Assembly (NCBI GenBank): GCA_964440655.1
Contig: CAYTTA010000002.1
Span: 1 to 64,000, forward strand
Source of the DNA: CAYTTA01 sp964440655
Lineage (GTDB): Bacteria > Bacteroidota > Rhodothermia > Balneolales > Balneolaceae
DNA length: 64,000 nt
Reading direction: 5' to 3'
A model generated the notes under the pieces. It was not told the DNA's origin and did no database searches. It saw only the letters and a program-made list of their open reading frames with translations. The position numbers were made by a program, and so were the translations under genes. Positions 1-8,980 of the stretch are shown here, in pieces. How positions within the stretch are numbered: the stretch's first letter is position 1; every line of letters begins with the position of its first letter.

Positions 1-42
1 TACGCGGCGGTTACCGGAATGTTACGGGAGACCCTGGCGCCT

Positions 43-58
43 CCCCGGCGCGCCGGGG
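43..58. repeat. GC-rich perfect palindrome
   Basis: CCCCGGCGCGCCGGGG is a perfect 16-base palindrome, able to form a 6-bp stem with a 4-base loop. It lies just beyond the 3' end of the minus-strand receptor gene. On the plus strand it is followed by TTTAACCC, so it could be the terminator of a gene to the left of the window. On the minus strand there is no T run, so it is not a convincing terminator for the receptor. Confidence 0.3.
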
Positions 59-95
59 TTTAACCCGTTTTCGGAGGAAGGGATTGTGAAATTCT

Positions 96-2927
96 TCACC
101 GGCCGCCGGGAAACGACCGGAAATTGTACGTAAAGGTCAGGAGAACGTACCTCGACAGCACATTGGAACGGAAATCCTCGATATAGTCCTCCGCGATAGA
201 GCGGTTCACGCTGTCGTTCTGGGCCAGTATATCATAGACCGTGAGCCGGACCTCGGCCGCCTGGTTGGCAAGAAACTTGTAACCGATGGAGCTGTTCCAG
301 TAGATGGTGCTCCGGTTGTAATCCTCTCCCAGACCCTCGTAGTGGCGGATGGAGGCATCGCTGGCAAGAATGAGCTTCCCCCATGGAGTGAGATTGAACC
401 CGCCCGATGCCCAGCCGCTGTAGTAGTTGTTATCCAGTTCGGGCCGGATGGAGTTCTCCACGATCGAGTAGTTGCCCCGGTAGGAGAGACGGAAATCGAC
501 ATTCGGGCTGATGTTGCTGCTGATCGTGATACCGGCATTGAGGCCTATGTTGTCGGTCTGGTTCAGCTCCCCGTCAATCTCCGACGGAGTTCTCCGAAGG
601 GAGACCCCGCCGTTCAGGTTGAGGTTGCTCCGGATCAGATCGAGCGGCATCGAACGGAAAAGCATCGCCCGGATGTTGGATGAGCTCCCGATGTTGTCGG
701 GCGAGACAAAGCGGCCTCCGCGCCCGAGAAGAATGCCGTCCTGCAGCAGGGTGTCCTGCTGAGCGATCCAGGTCCTGTTTCCGATATGGTTCTCTGTAAA
801 GTTGAGGTTGATGTAGGCCATCGTGGAGCTGCTGCCTCCCGGATCGGCCATCCTCAGCCGAAGAGAGACCCGATGGTCGAACTGCTGGTCCAGATCGGGA
901 TTCCCGCTCGAGAGCCGCAACGGGTTGGTATTGTCGATCACATCCTGGAGCTGCCGTGCGGAGGGGTTGCGTGTCCCGGTGTTGTAGTTGAACTGCAGAT
1001 TGTTCCCCTCGCCAAACCGGTAGCGGAACGAGGCGCTGGGAAGCAGATTCCGCCAGCTGCGCGAGGTGCGGACCTCGTAGGGGAAGATCTGCTCCCCGTC
1101 GAGTGCACTGTTCTGCCAGGCAACCCCGATATCCCCGTTAAACCGCTCACCCCGTACCCGGAAACTCCCCCGGACCCGCTGATTGGTAACCCGGGTGTCA
1201 AAGCGGTTGGAGAGGGTGGTGTCGATCAGACTGTAGGCGCCCGTGCCGGGATCGAACATGAAGGCGTCCTGAATTGAATTCTCCCGGTTTACGGAGGGCT
1301 GGTAGCTCACCATCAGCTGGGCCCCTCGGGTGATCGGCTCGGTGAAGGAGATGTTCCCGGAGAAGGAGCTTCGGTCGTAGACAATATCGGTGAGCTGGTT
1401 GTTGAGGATGCTGTTGTCGGTCTCCCCGTAGTAGAAGCTCTCATCAACCTGCCGCCGCTCTCCGTTCCGGTCGTTGATGTTGGTACCGAGGTTCACCGAA
1501 AGGGTGCGCCCCCGCTTTTCAAAACCGTGTCGGTAGAGGATGTTGCCGGCGATGTTGTAGGCGGAGTTTTTAGAAAGATTCTCGCTGTCGATCGTGTTGA
1601 GCAGCTGCTGTCCGTCAAGCCAGGTCAGGCCGCTCAGCATCCTCCGACTCTTGTTGTTCTGAAAACTCATCCGCGGGGTGATGATCAGCGAGCGGCGCTC
1701 GTCAATCGTATGCTCCAGACGGGCGTTGATCCGGTGATTGTGGTTGTCGCTCGTATTGTAGGCGTTCTCCCCGTAGATCTGGTTCTCCGAATATCCGGAG
1801 ATGTAGCGGCGCTCCCGGTTCTGGTCGTTCACGTTGTCCGAAAGATTGAAAAAATAGCTCGCATTGATCCGCCACTTGTCGGTCCGGTCTATGTAGTTGA
1901 TACCACTGGAATGGACCGAGCTGATCCCACGCTGATTCCCCACCAGAAAGTTTCGGGTGTTGCCACCGCCCCAGCCACCTCCGCCACCGCCACCGCCTCC
2001 GCCACCCGGGCCGCCACCCGAAATACCGACAAGGTCCTCTCCGGAGAAGTTCTGCTGGTTCACATTGTTGCTCATCCCGATCAGGGAGATCCGGCGGCTT
2101 CCGTCAAAATAGTTGTAGTTCCCCCCCGCTATGTAACGGGTCTCGGATCCGTAGCCACTCTGAGCCCGTCCGAAATGTCCCCGGTTCATCCCCTTTTTGG
2201 TCACGATATTGATGGTCCGCTCCTCGTTACCGTCACTGAAGCCGGTGAACCGCGCCTGGTCGCTCGCCCGGTCGTACACCTCGATCTGGTCGATGATCTC
2301 CGCGGGCAGGTTCCGGAGGGTGAGCAGGGCATCTTCACCAAAAAACTCCTCCCCGTCTACAAGTACCCGCTGTACCCGTTCACCCTGTGCCTGCACCTCC
2401 CCGTTTTCCACGTTGAATCCGGGCATGCGGGAGATCAGATCCTCCGCATTCGCGTCCGGATTGGTCTGATAGGATCCGGCATGGAAAGCAGTCGTGTCCC
2501 CCTTGGCCTCCACACGCGGCCGGCGCGCCACCACCTGCGCCTCATCCAGCTCCAGAGCGGCGGTTTTCATCTGAAAATCAAGTTCGGTCAGATGGGTGCG
2601 GCCAAGAGTGACCTTCTCATTGATCGTTTCGAATCCAAGGAAAGAGATACGGATCAGATACTCTCCGGATGCCACCCGGTTCAGCCGGTACTCGCCTTCC
2701 GGACCGGTCGTGGTCCCTCGCACATAGACCGTATCGGGGAGTGTGAAGAGCTGGATATTGGCCCCGGTTAGAGGAGTGGTCGATTCTCCATCCTGCGCAG
2801 TAATCGTTCCGGAAATAGAGCGGGTTGACTGGGCATCCGCCTGATTCGGCAAAAGGAAAAACAGTAAAATGACCGGCAGAAGCGGGCCGGAATGGAGGAC
2901 AACAGAACGCATTCGTTTACAATCCAT
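96..2927 (-). CDS. TonB-dependent outer-membrane receptor-like beta-barrel protein
   Basis: This 943-residue protein is predicted to be an outer-membrane importer driven by TonB. It starts with a signal peptide of about 32 residues (hydrophobic LLPVILLFFLLP, then ADAQ). A carboxypeptidase-regulatory-like Ig domain follows at about 37-115 (ISGTITAQDG, then YRLNRVASGEYLIRISFLGFE-type strands). A plug-like segment follows at about 130-250 (VLVDGEEFFGEDALLTLRNL, IDQIEVYD, TINIVTKKG), and the rest is a large barrel rich in alternating strands. This layout matches the outer-membrane beta-barrel family with CarboxypepD_reg-like N-terminus common in Bacteroidota. A nearly pure glycine run sits at about residues 303-322. 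The substrate cannot be read from sequence; no SusD-like partner is adjacent. An alternative start is Met6. It is divergent from the lipoprotein gene at 3361. Confidence 0.88.
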   Translation of the reverse strand: MDCKRMRSVVLHSGPLLPVILLFFLLPNQADAQSTRSISGTITAQDGESTTPLTGANIQLFTLPDTVYVRGTTTGPEGEYRLNRVASGEYLIRISFLGFETINEKVTLGRTHLTELDFQMKTAALELDEAQVVARRPRVEAKGDTTAFHAGSYQTNPDANAEDLISRMPGFNVENGEVQAQGERVQRVLVDGEEFFGEDALLTLRNLPAEIIDQIEVYDRASDQARFTGFSDGNEERTINIVTKKGMNRGHFGRAQSGYGSETRYIAGGNYNYFDGSRRISLIGMSNNVNQQNFSGEDLVGISGGGPGGGGGGGGGGGWGGGNTRNFLVGNQRGISSVHSSGINYIDRTDKWRINASYFFNLSDNVNDQNRERRYISGYSENQIYGENAYNTSDNHNHRINARLEHTIDERRSLIITPRMSFQNNKSRRMLSGLTWLDGQQLLNTIDSENLSKNSAYNIAGNILYRHGFEKRGRTLSVNLGTNINDRNGERRQVDESFYYGETDNSILNNQLTDIVYDRSSFSGNISFTEPITRGAQLMVSYQPSVNRENSIQDAFMFDPGTGAYSLIDTTLSNRFDTRVTNQRVRGSFRVRGERFNGDIGVAWQNSALDGEQIFPYEVRTSRSWRNLLPSASFRYRFGEGNNLQFNYNTGTRNPSARQLQDVIDNTNPLRLSSGNPDLDQQFDHRVSLRLRMADPGGSSSTMAYINLNFTENHIGNRTWIAQQDTLLQDGILLGRGGRFVSPDNIGSSSNIRAMLFRSMPLDLIRSNLNLNGGVSLRRTPSEIDGELNQTDNIGLNAGITISSNISPNVDFRLSYRGNYSIVENSIRPELDNNYYSGWASGGFNLTPWGKLILASDASIRHYEGLGEDYNRSTIYWNSSIGYKFLANQAAEVRLTVYDILAQNDSVNRSIAEDYIEDFRSNVLSRYVLLTFTYNFRSFPGGR

Positions 2928-3360
2928 TTCGTTCAGGAAAACAGGATATCCGGTTGCTCATGTTAGGCGGGTTCGGAAAAGCAGGCATCTGCAAGAGGCT
3001 GCAGAAAAGAAAGTATTCCGCCTGACCAATAATACGCTACAGAATCGATAAAGGTGTTGCCGGACACACCATTTAACAATCTATTACAACCTTTTCAGGC
3101 AACAGAATGGTGTTGAATCTTTCCCTGATCTTTTCGTGAATAGAGTTGGTTCACACATTTCAAGCTGTATCATCTTGCAAGGTGAACTTCCCCTGCATGA
3201 TCCGCTTTGCAAGCCCGTTATCTCAACAGCTGGACAACGATCTTCACCGGGGCTTACCGGCCTTGAACCCATGAAACCGCTGCGATCACAATCATCGCTT
3301 TTCCGTACGACCGGCTGCATGTCTGTTGGAACCGGCCGGGATTCAGAAGGGGGCGGCCGG
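2928..3360. other. Divergent intergenic region, no recognisable element
   Basis: This 433-base stretch separates the minus-strand receptor from the plus-strand lipoprotein gene. The plus frame is open back to 3136, but codons before 3361 do not look like a signal peptide and the best ribosome site is just before 3361. It presumably holds promoters for both directions. I see no riboswitch, tRNA or strong terminator in it. Confidence 0.5.
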
Positions 3361-4392
3361 ATGACGCACCCGGAAACCGTTCATGCACCCCTCCTTACAG
3401 CTTTGCTGCTCATCCTTTTTCTGGTCTCCGCATGTCGGGATTCGTTCGAACCCCATCAGGAGAATGACCGTTATCTCTTCTCCATCTACGGCTACCTCGA
3501 CTCCTCGACCGACACACAATGGGTCCGGATCACTCCCATCCGGGACATTCTGATTTTTGATGACAATCCGGTGAATGCGGACGTTACTCTCCAGGATCTG
3601 GAGACGGACATGACCATCGTACTGAACGACTCTCTCTTCAGCTACGCTCTCGGAGCACGGGCTCACAACTTCTGGACAAACGAACCCCTGACTCCAGGCA
3701 GAACCTACCGGCTTGAGGTGCGTCAGAACCAGCGGGGGTCAGAGGCAGGAAACGGGAGCAATGAAGGTGGCGTCAGCGGCGGCAACGGCGTCAGCGGGGA
3801 GGGTGCCGAAAATCCGATTGAATCCGGCATCTCCTCTGCGACCGTCACACTTCCGCCCGATTTTCCGCCCCCCATCGTGTTCCGGCCGGATGCTCCCGAA
3901 GACAGAGAGCGGGCGACCGAACCTGACGAGATCTACATAAATGGGGTGAAATTCTTGGCCGATGTGCGGATGCTCTATCTGGTCCGCAACGAGGAGAACG
4001 GACGGGAACTGGTCCTTACACTGCCATTCATGGATCGGGTGGTTCCGGGACAGAATCCCGACAGTTTCTATCTGGAGATCGAACCGGAAGAGTTCATTGA
4101 ACGGCCCGAGGCGATTGTCCAGGAGATGAACTCCCGATTCGGCAGCATGGGCGAGGAGGTGGAATTCAGCGTGTTGCATCACCAGCTTTTTGTTGCAGCT
4201 GCCGGCCCGGAATGGCCCGACTTCGGATTGCTGGATGAGCAGGTTCAGGCGCTGCCGGACGGGGTTTCCAATGTGGAGAATGGGGTGGGGTATCTGGCCG
4301 GAATTGTCAGCAAGGCGGTTCCCTATATGAGTTGCTCCACACCTGGCGTGCTTGTACCCTGTCCGGAAGAGAAACCCCTGGCTTTCCGGTAG
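3361..4392 (+). CDS. DUF4249-like outer-membrane-associated lipoprotein
   Basis: This is a 343-residue predicted lipoprotein. The signal sequence (LLTALLLILFLVSAC) ends in a lipobox with the lipidated cysteine at residue 25. The mature part has short beta-strand stretches (YLFSIYGYLDSS, WVRITPIRD, ADVTLQDLETD, YRLEVRQ) like DUF4249 proteins, which in Bacteroidota often sit beside a TonB-dependent receptor gene. A low-complexity Gly/Asn/Ser/Glu linker lies at about residues 125-150. I chose ATG 3361 because AGAAGGGGG precedes it and because the signal peptide starts there; the frame stays open upstream to 3136. The receptor gene at 4567 follows in the same direction after 174 bases, so the two probably work together. 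The DUF4249 assignment rests on pattern and context. Confidence 0.7.
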   Translation: MTHPETVHAPLLTALLLILFLVSACRDSFEPHQENDRYLFSIYGYLDSSTDTQWVRITPIRDILIFDDNPVNADVTLQDLETDMTIVLNDSLFSYALGARAHNFWTNEPLTPGRTYRLEVRQNQRGSEAGNGSNEGGVSGGNGVSGEGAENPIESGISSATVTLPPDFPPPIVFRPDAPEDRERATEPDEIYINGVKFLADVRMLYLVRNEENGRELVLTLPFMDRVVPGQNPDSFYLEIEPEEFIERPEAIVQEMNSRFGSMGEEVEFSVLHHQLFVAAAGPEWPDFGLLDEQVQALPDGVSNVENGVGYLAGIVSKAVPYMSCSTPGVLVPCPEEKPLAFR

Positions 4393-4566
4393 CCACTTCC
4401 GCCACAGCCTTTTCGCCGGCAGTTCATGACCAACCCTGATCCGATCGATACAGCAGCAACCATCGAAGTCCTGAAGAGTGGGGAGACAGAGGCAATGAAA
4501 GACTCCCTGATCAGGCAACACCGGGGACAAGTTCCTGGTTATTGATATGGATTCAGATCAAATGAC

Positions 4567-6879
4567 ATGATTCGCATGTGCCGCATCAATCCCTCCGGGA
4601 TCAATTCTTCATCCCCCTTCTTCATTCGGGCACTCTTTTTCCTCGGCCTGCTGCTTCTGCCGTTGGGAGAGGTGGCAGCACAAACCGCCACTCTTCAGGG
4701 CATCATCTCCGACCGGTCGGACGGGCATGTCCTGGAAGGAGCCAACATTGTGCTATTTCAACTGGATGATTCCGACTCGTTCCGTGGCACCGTTTCCGAC
4801 CGAAACGGGTTCTATCAGCTGGACAGAATCCCCGCAGGGCGGCACTCCGTACGGATCAGCTATGTGGGATACACCGCCTATGAGGATACCCTGACCATTC
4901 CCGAAGGGGAGAGGGTCACACTTACCGTTTCCCTGCTGCCGGATGATGAAGAGCTCGGTGAAGTGGTTGTCTCCACACAGAGGCAGGGTGCGGCGCGGCG
5001 GGATCTGGGACATCAACGGGTAAGCACGCTGGACCTCTCCCGGGTTCCCACGCCGGCTGGAGGTGGCGATCTGGCAAGCTATCTGCAAGCGATGCCGGGA
5101 GTAGTATCGGCGGGTGACCGGGGAGGACAGCTCTACATCAGGGGGGGCACCCCCTCGCAGAACATGGTCCTGATTGATGGATCGATCATCTTCCAGCCTT
5201 TTCACATCGTGGGATTTTTCTCTGCTTTCCCGGAAGATCTGATCGCCACGGCCGATTTCTATGCGGGGGGGTTTGGGGTACGATACAACAGCCGGATCTC
5301 CTCGGTGCTCGATGTTCAGATGCGGGATGGAGATCGGTACGAGTTGCGAGGGTCAGGGTCGGTCAGTCCCTTTCTGGCCGAGCTTCAGGCGGAGGGGCCG
5401 ATCCACACCGGCACCTCCTCCTGGATCGCCTCCTTCCGTCACTCCCTCATTGAGAACACCAGCTCCGCCCTGATCGGCGAGCAGCAGCCTCTCCATTTCG
5501 ACAGCCAGTATGTACGATTCAGCTACAACGCCAGCGACAATTCGCGCTGCTCTGTCATGGCGATCCGGACCCACGACAGGGGAAGGCTCGATTTCGAGTC
5601 CGGCGATCTTTTCCGATGGAACAACTTCGTGCTTGGAGGCCGTTGTCTGGCCCTGCCGGAGGGATCACCCCTCTTTCTGGAGACCAACATGGGAGTCTCC
5701 CACGTCTCCAATGCGGCAGGGGACATGCAGGACCCGGAGCTCTCTTCCGGAACCACCCGGTTCAACATGGATGTGAACCTGACCCAGAATGTCGGGAACT
5801 TCCGGTTCGAGTATGGAGGATTCGCCCTCATGAAGTGGTTCAACTATGAGATGAGGGAGCTTTTTCACACACCCCGTGAGGATTCCGATGTGATTCTGGG
5901 AGCCGGACTGCATTTCGAAGCCACCCTGCCGGTGGGAGACCGGATCCGGATCCGGCCGGGGGCCATCTTCTCCGGTTTTGTGAAGACCTACAAGCCGAGC
6001 TTTGAACCCCGTTTCAGGGTCTCCTGGCAGCCTTTCGGAAGGGATCTTGAGGAACTGAGCGCCTCGATCGGCATCTATCGCCAGGCGCTCGTGGGCGTCA
6101 GTGACATGCGCGATGCAAGCTCCATCTTCCTGGCCTGGATGCCGGCCCCCATCGGAGGGTCTCAGATGGAGGCGATCCACACCCTTCTGGGGTGGAGGCA
6201 GACGCTGGGCGGCGGCTTCCACCTTTCGGTGGAGGGATATCACAAACGGCTCCGGAATATACCGGTAACGGTCTGGAGCACGATCGCCCGGTTCAGCACC
6301 GATCTGGCACTGGCCGATGGAACAACCTACGGAGGGGATCTCCGCCTGGAGTATCACTCCGGACCCTTCTACGGATTTGCCGGTTACGGCTACTCCTGGA
6401 CCGAGTACGAGTCAGCCCAGGATCATTTCAACATCTGGTTCGGAGAGCCGGTGCAGAGGTATCATCCGCCTCACGATCGGCGCCACCAGATCAATTCCAT
6501 GGCAAGTCTGGAGATCGGCCGCTTCACCACGAGTGCCCGCTGGCAGCTGGGGACAGGTCTCCCCTTCACCCGGCCCATGGGTTTTGACGAGATCATCTTC
6601 TTCGGACAGCAGCTGCCCAACGTGCGTCGTGAATTCGGCACTCCCCGTGTTATACTGGAAAAACCCTATCAGGGGAGACTGCCGCTCTTCCACAGGCTCG
6701 ATCTCTCTGTCGAGACCACCATCCACTTCCCCGGGTCGCGGCTCATCCTGCAGGCGGGTGCCATCAACGCCTACAACCAGCTCAACCTTTTCTACTATGA
6801 CGTCTACACCCACCGGCGCATCGACCAGATGCCTTTTGCGCCCTATGTATCGGTCAAACTGACAAATCTTGGCCGGTAG
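4567..6879 (+). CDS. TonB-dependent receptor with carboxypeptidase-like regulatory domain
   Basis: This 770-residue outer-membrane receptor has a signal peptide (FFIRALFFLGLLLLPLG, cleavage near EVAAQ at about 38). A carboxypeptidase-regulatory-like domain follows at about 41-125 (LQGIISDRSDGHVLEGANIV, FYQLDRIPAGRHSVRISYVG). The plug domain is clear at about 130-255: EVVVSTQR, LPGVV-like QAMPGVVSAGDRGGQLYIRGG, and VLIDGSIIF. The remaining 500 residues form the barrel, ending in SVKLTNLGR. It is probably co-transcribed with the lipoprotein at 3361. It lacks the SusC hallmark of a SusD neighbour, so I call it a generic TonB-dependent receptor; the ligand is unknown. It differs from the receptor at 96-2927 in having a standard plug with an RGG motif. 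Confidence 0.9.
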   Translation: MIRMCRINPSGINSSSPFFIRALFFLGLLLLPLGEVAAQTATLQGIISDRSDGHVLEGANIVLFQLDDSDSFRGTVSDRNGFYQLDRIPAGRHSVRISYVGYTAYEDTLTIPEGERVTLTVSLLPDDEELGEVVVSTQRQGAARRDLGHQRVSTLDLSRVPTPAGGGDLASYLQAMPGVVSAGDRGGQLYIRGGTPSQNMVLIDGSIIFQPFHIVGFFSAFPEDLIATADFYAGGFGVRYNSRISSVLDVQMRDGDRYELRGSGSVSPFLAELQAEGPIHTGTSSWIASFRHSLIENTSSALIGEQQPLHFDSQYVRFSYNASDNSRCSVMAIRTHDRGRLDFESGDLFRWNNFVLGGRCLALPEGSPLFLETNMGVSHVSNAAGDMQDPELSSGTTRFNMDVNLTQNVGNFRFEYGGFALMKWFNYEMRELFHTPREDSDVILGAGLHFEATLPVGDRIRIRPGAIFSGFVKTYKPSFEPRFRVSWQPFGRDLEELSASIGIYRQALVGVSDMRDASSIFLAWMPAPIGGSQMEAIHTLLGWRQTLGGGFHLSVEGYHKRLRNIPVTVWSTIARFSTDLALADGTTYGGDLRLEYHSGPFYGFAGYGYSWTEYESAQDHFNIWFGEPVQRYHPPHDRRHQINSMASLEIGRFTTSARWQLGTGLPFTRPMGFDEIIFFGQQLPNVRREFGTPRVILEKPYQGRLPLFHRLDLSVETTIHFPGSRLILQAGAINAYNQLNLFYYDVYTHRRIDQMPFAPYVSVKLTNLGR

Positions 6880-7082
6880 GGGCGGAACAGGGCATGCATT
6901 ACCCATGCTTCACGCATGCTCTTCAACCATGCCCTTCGACCTCACACTCCCTTGTTGGCCAACAGTTGAGGTAGCGATTCCTCGCTCTTTGCGCTACTTT
7001 CCCCACGTCAGCCGCAATGATCCGATCGGAACCGGCCGACCGTCAGGCAGAGTTCGGAAAACGTTATAACCGTCACGGAGCA

Positions 7083-8291
7083 ATGGCTTTTACCTTTCGC
7101 AAGAATTCCCGGGGAATATCTGAATTCACATTCCCTTTGATGCGCAGCACCATCATTCCTGTCACCCGAAAGCTCTTTGATGTCCAGATCACCGGCCGCG
7201 AATACATGCCCCTGACCGGTCCCTGTTTCATCTACGGGAACCACTCCAATATTTTTGATCCCTTCATGATCAACGTGGAGATGACCCTTGAACCGACCGC
7301 CGGGGTGATGACCCGGGACCAGTTCCACAAGACGATCCCGCGCATCTTCATGGACAGCATCGGAATTGTCCCGACCAGCAAATACATCCCCGACCCGGGA
7401 ATCGTCCGGGATGTGATTCGCATGATCGAACAGAAGCGGATGATTGTCATCTTTCCGGAAGGAGGGAGGCGCTGGGACGGACGCCCCAAGCCGGTGATTG
7501 AGACCACGCTGCGCCTTTTCTGGAAGATGGGCATTCCGGTCCACCCCGTGCAGCTTCACGGCTCCTGGCTCGCATGGCCCCGCTGGGCGAAATGGCCGCG
7601 CATGAGCCGCGTGGAGGCCCGGTGGCTCCCTCCTCTGCACGCCTCCGATTTCGACAACTATGACCATTTCGCATCCGCCTGCCTGGCGCATATGAATTTT
7701 GAAGAGTATGACGCGCCGGAGGAAACACGACCCTACCGGGCATGGAAGCCGGCGGCAGGCATCGGGCGGTTCCTCTATCGGTGTCCCGAAACAGGAGAGA
7801 GTGCCGCCGTCTGGAGCCCGGACGGCATCCGGGTGATCAGCCGGACCGACCCGAAGCGTTACACCATGGATCCTGCCTCACGGCTGATCGACCCGCACGG
7901 GGAGCCTGTCTCCCTGATCGCCCTTTACGATCGTATCTGTCGGATGGAGATGGTGGCGGACCGGGAAGGGGTCCTGCTCGAGGAGACCGGAAGCCGTTTC
8001 TACGAGGTCGACTCCAGCCACCGGCTCCGAAGGCTTGGCCGGGGCGTTGTTCGCCTGCGCGGCGAGGGAGTGGAGTATCATTACGGATCCGTCTCCGGGT
8101 TCATACCCTTGGAGGAGATCCGCTTCCAGTCGGTCGAGAAGGCGAGAAAAGTGAGCATCACCGACCGCACACGGACGCTGCAGTTCACCGTACAGAAGCA
8201 TGCCGCCCTTCAGTGGCAGCACTATCTCCGGCGGCTCATGAAGGGAGAGAGACCCGTGGCCGGCCGGAGGGAGGTCCGCCGGCAGGTCTGA
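7083..8291 (+). CDS. PlsC-type 1-acyl-glycerol-3-phosphate acyltransferase-like protein with C-terminal extension
   Basis: This is a 402-residue protein. Its N-terminal half is a PlsC/LPLAT acyltransferase: the HX4D catalytic motif is NHSNIFD (His54, Asp59), and the substrate-phosphate motif is FPEGGRR at 124-130. Family members transfer an acyl chain to lysophosphatidate or a similar acceptor at the inner membrane. PlsC proteins are usually about 200-260 residues, so roughly 160 residues at the C-terminus are extra. They have strand-rich stretches (FYEVDSSHRLRRLGRG, VEYHYGSVSGFIPLEEIRFQ, LQFTVQKH), possibly a PH-like fold, with no obvious motif. I chose ATG 7083 because GGAG lies 6 bases upstream; an in-frame ATG at 7017 lacks such a site. 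It stands alone, so the lipid acceptor is uncertain. Confidence 0.85.
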   Translation: MAFTFRKNSRGISEFTFPLMRSTIIPVTRKLFDVQITGREYMPLTGPCFIYGNHSNIFDPFMINVEMTLEPTAGVMTRDQFHKTIPRIFMDSIGIVPTSKYIPDPGIVRDVIRMIEQKRMIVIFPEGGRRWDGRPKPVIETTLRLFWKMGIPVHPVQLHGSWLAWPRWAKWPRMSRVEARWLPPLHASDFDNYDHFASACLAHMNFEEYDAPEETRPYRAWKPAAGIGRFLYRCPETGESAAVWSPDGIRVISRTDPKRYTMDPASRLIDPHGEPVSLIALYDRICRMEMVADREGVLLEETGSRFYEVDSSHRLRRLGRGVVRLRGEGVEYHYGSVSGFIPLEEIRFQSVEKARKVSITDRTRTLQFTVQKHAALQWQHYLRRLMKGERPVAGRREVRRQV

Positions 8292-8309
8292 CACGGTCCG
8301 CAGAAGAGG

Positions 8310-8861
8310 TTACTGAACGACCAGCACCCCGTACATCCCGCTGGCGTAGTGACCCGGGAAAGTGCAGAGGAAGGTGTACTCTCCCGGTTCGGAGGGAACC
8401 TGGAACTCGATGGTCTCCGATTCACCTCCCGACAGCATTCCGGTCATCGCAATAATCCGCTCTTCAAATGAAGGTGCGATATAGTCGTTGTCGGAAGCAA
8501 TCACCGATTCGCGGGCAAACTGCTCGGCATCCGTTCCCATGGAAAGCAGTACAAAATTGTGAGCCATTGCAATGGCAGGCAGATCGCTTCGGGTGGTCAG
8601 GGTGATGCGGAGTGTCTCCCCCGGTGAGGCGGTGATCCGCTGGACAACATACTCATTTCCAATCTGTTCGCCGGTCTGGATCCCGTTCCCTTGCTGGGAG
8701 ACAACGAATTTCATCTGATCAATTCCCGTAAGGGCGATCTCCCGGGCCTCTCCGCTCTCCGCAACCCGGTCTACCAGCGACTCCTGATCGCTTCCGCCGC
8801 CGCAGCCAGCGATAACCAGCGCCAGAAGTACCGGCAGCCATTTCATGCTTGCTCTAATCAT
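8310..8861 (-). CDS. Azurin/plastocyanin-like type 1 copper lipoprotein
   Basis: This 183-residue predicted lipoprotein has a short signal sequence (LPVLLALVIAGC) with the lipidated cysteine at residue 20, then a Gly/Ser linker. The cupredoxin domain fills the rest. The type 1 copper ligands are all visible: His101 in MAHNF, and Cys166, His171 and Met176 in CTFPGHYASGM. That order and the wording of the loops are azurin-like, so it should carry single electrons in the periplasm. Partners cannot be read here, although azurin homologues often serve respiratory oxidases or reductases. Met6 is an equally plausible start (8846). It is convergent with the acyltransferase gene, 18 bases away. Its promoter region holds a 20-base tandem repeat. 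Confidence 0.92.
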   Translation of the reverse strand: MIRASMKWLPVLLALVIAGCGGGSDQESLVDRVAESGEAREIALTGIDQMKFVVSQQGNGIQTGEQIGNEYVVQRITASPGETLRITLTTRSDLPAIAMAHNFVLLSMGTDAEQFARESVIASDNDYIAPSFEERIIAMTGMLSGGESETIEFQVPSEPGEYTFLCTFPGHYASGMYGVLVVQ

Positions 8862-8879
8862 GGGTTTGTACCTGACTTT

Positions 8880-8919
8880 TTAATCGTTTGATGGGTTGAT
8901 TAATCGTTTGATGGGTTGA
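8880..8919. repeat. Perfect 20-bp tandem repeat, two copies
   Basis: TTAATCGTTTGATGGGTTGA occurs twice head-to-tail at 8880-8899 and 8900-8919 without any mismatch. It lies in the 119-base divergent intergenic region between the azurin-like gene and the membrane peptidase gene. It could be a double binding site for a regulator or a recent duplication; the sequence alone does not decide. Confidence 0.8.
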
Positions 8920-8980
8920 CACCGTTAACACCGTATCTTAACAAAGCTAAGGCTTTGCCCATTCAAAATTAACTGTTCCA

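Noticed and set aside
6890..6950. Several CATGC copies upstream of the acyltransferase gene
   Set aside because: Short, unevenly spaced and without a consistent context.
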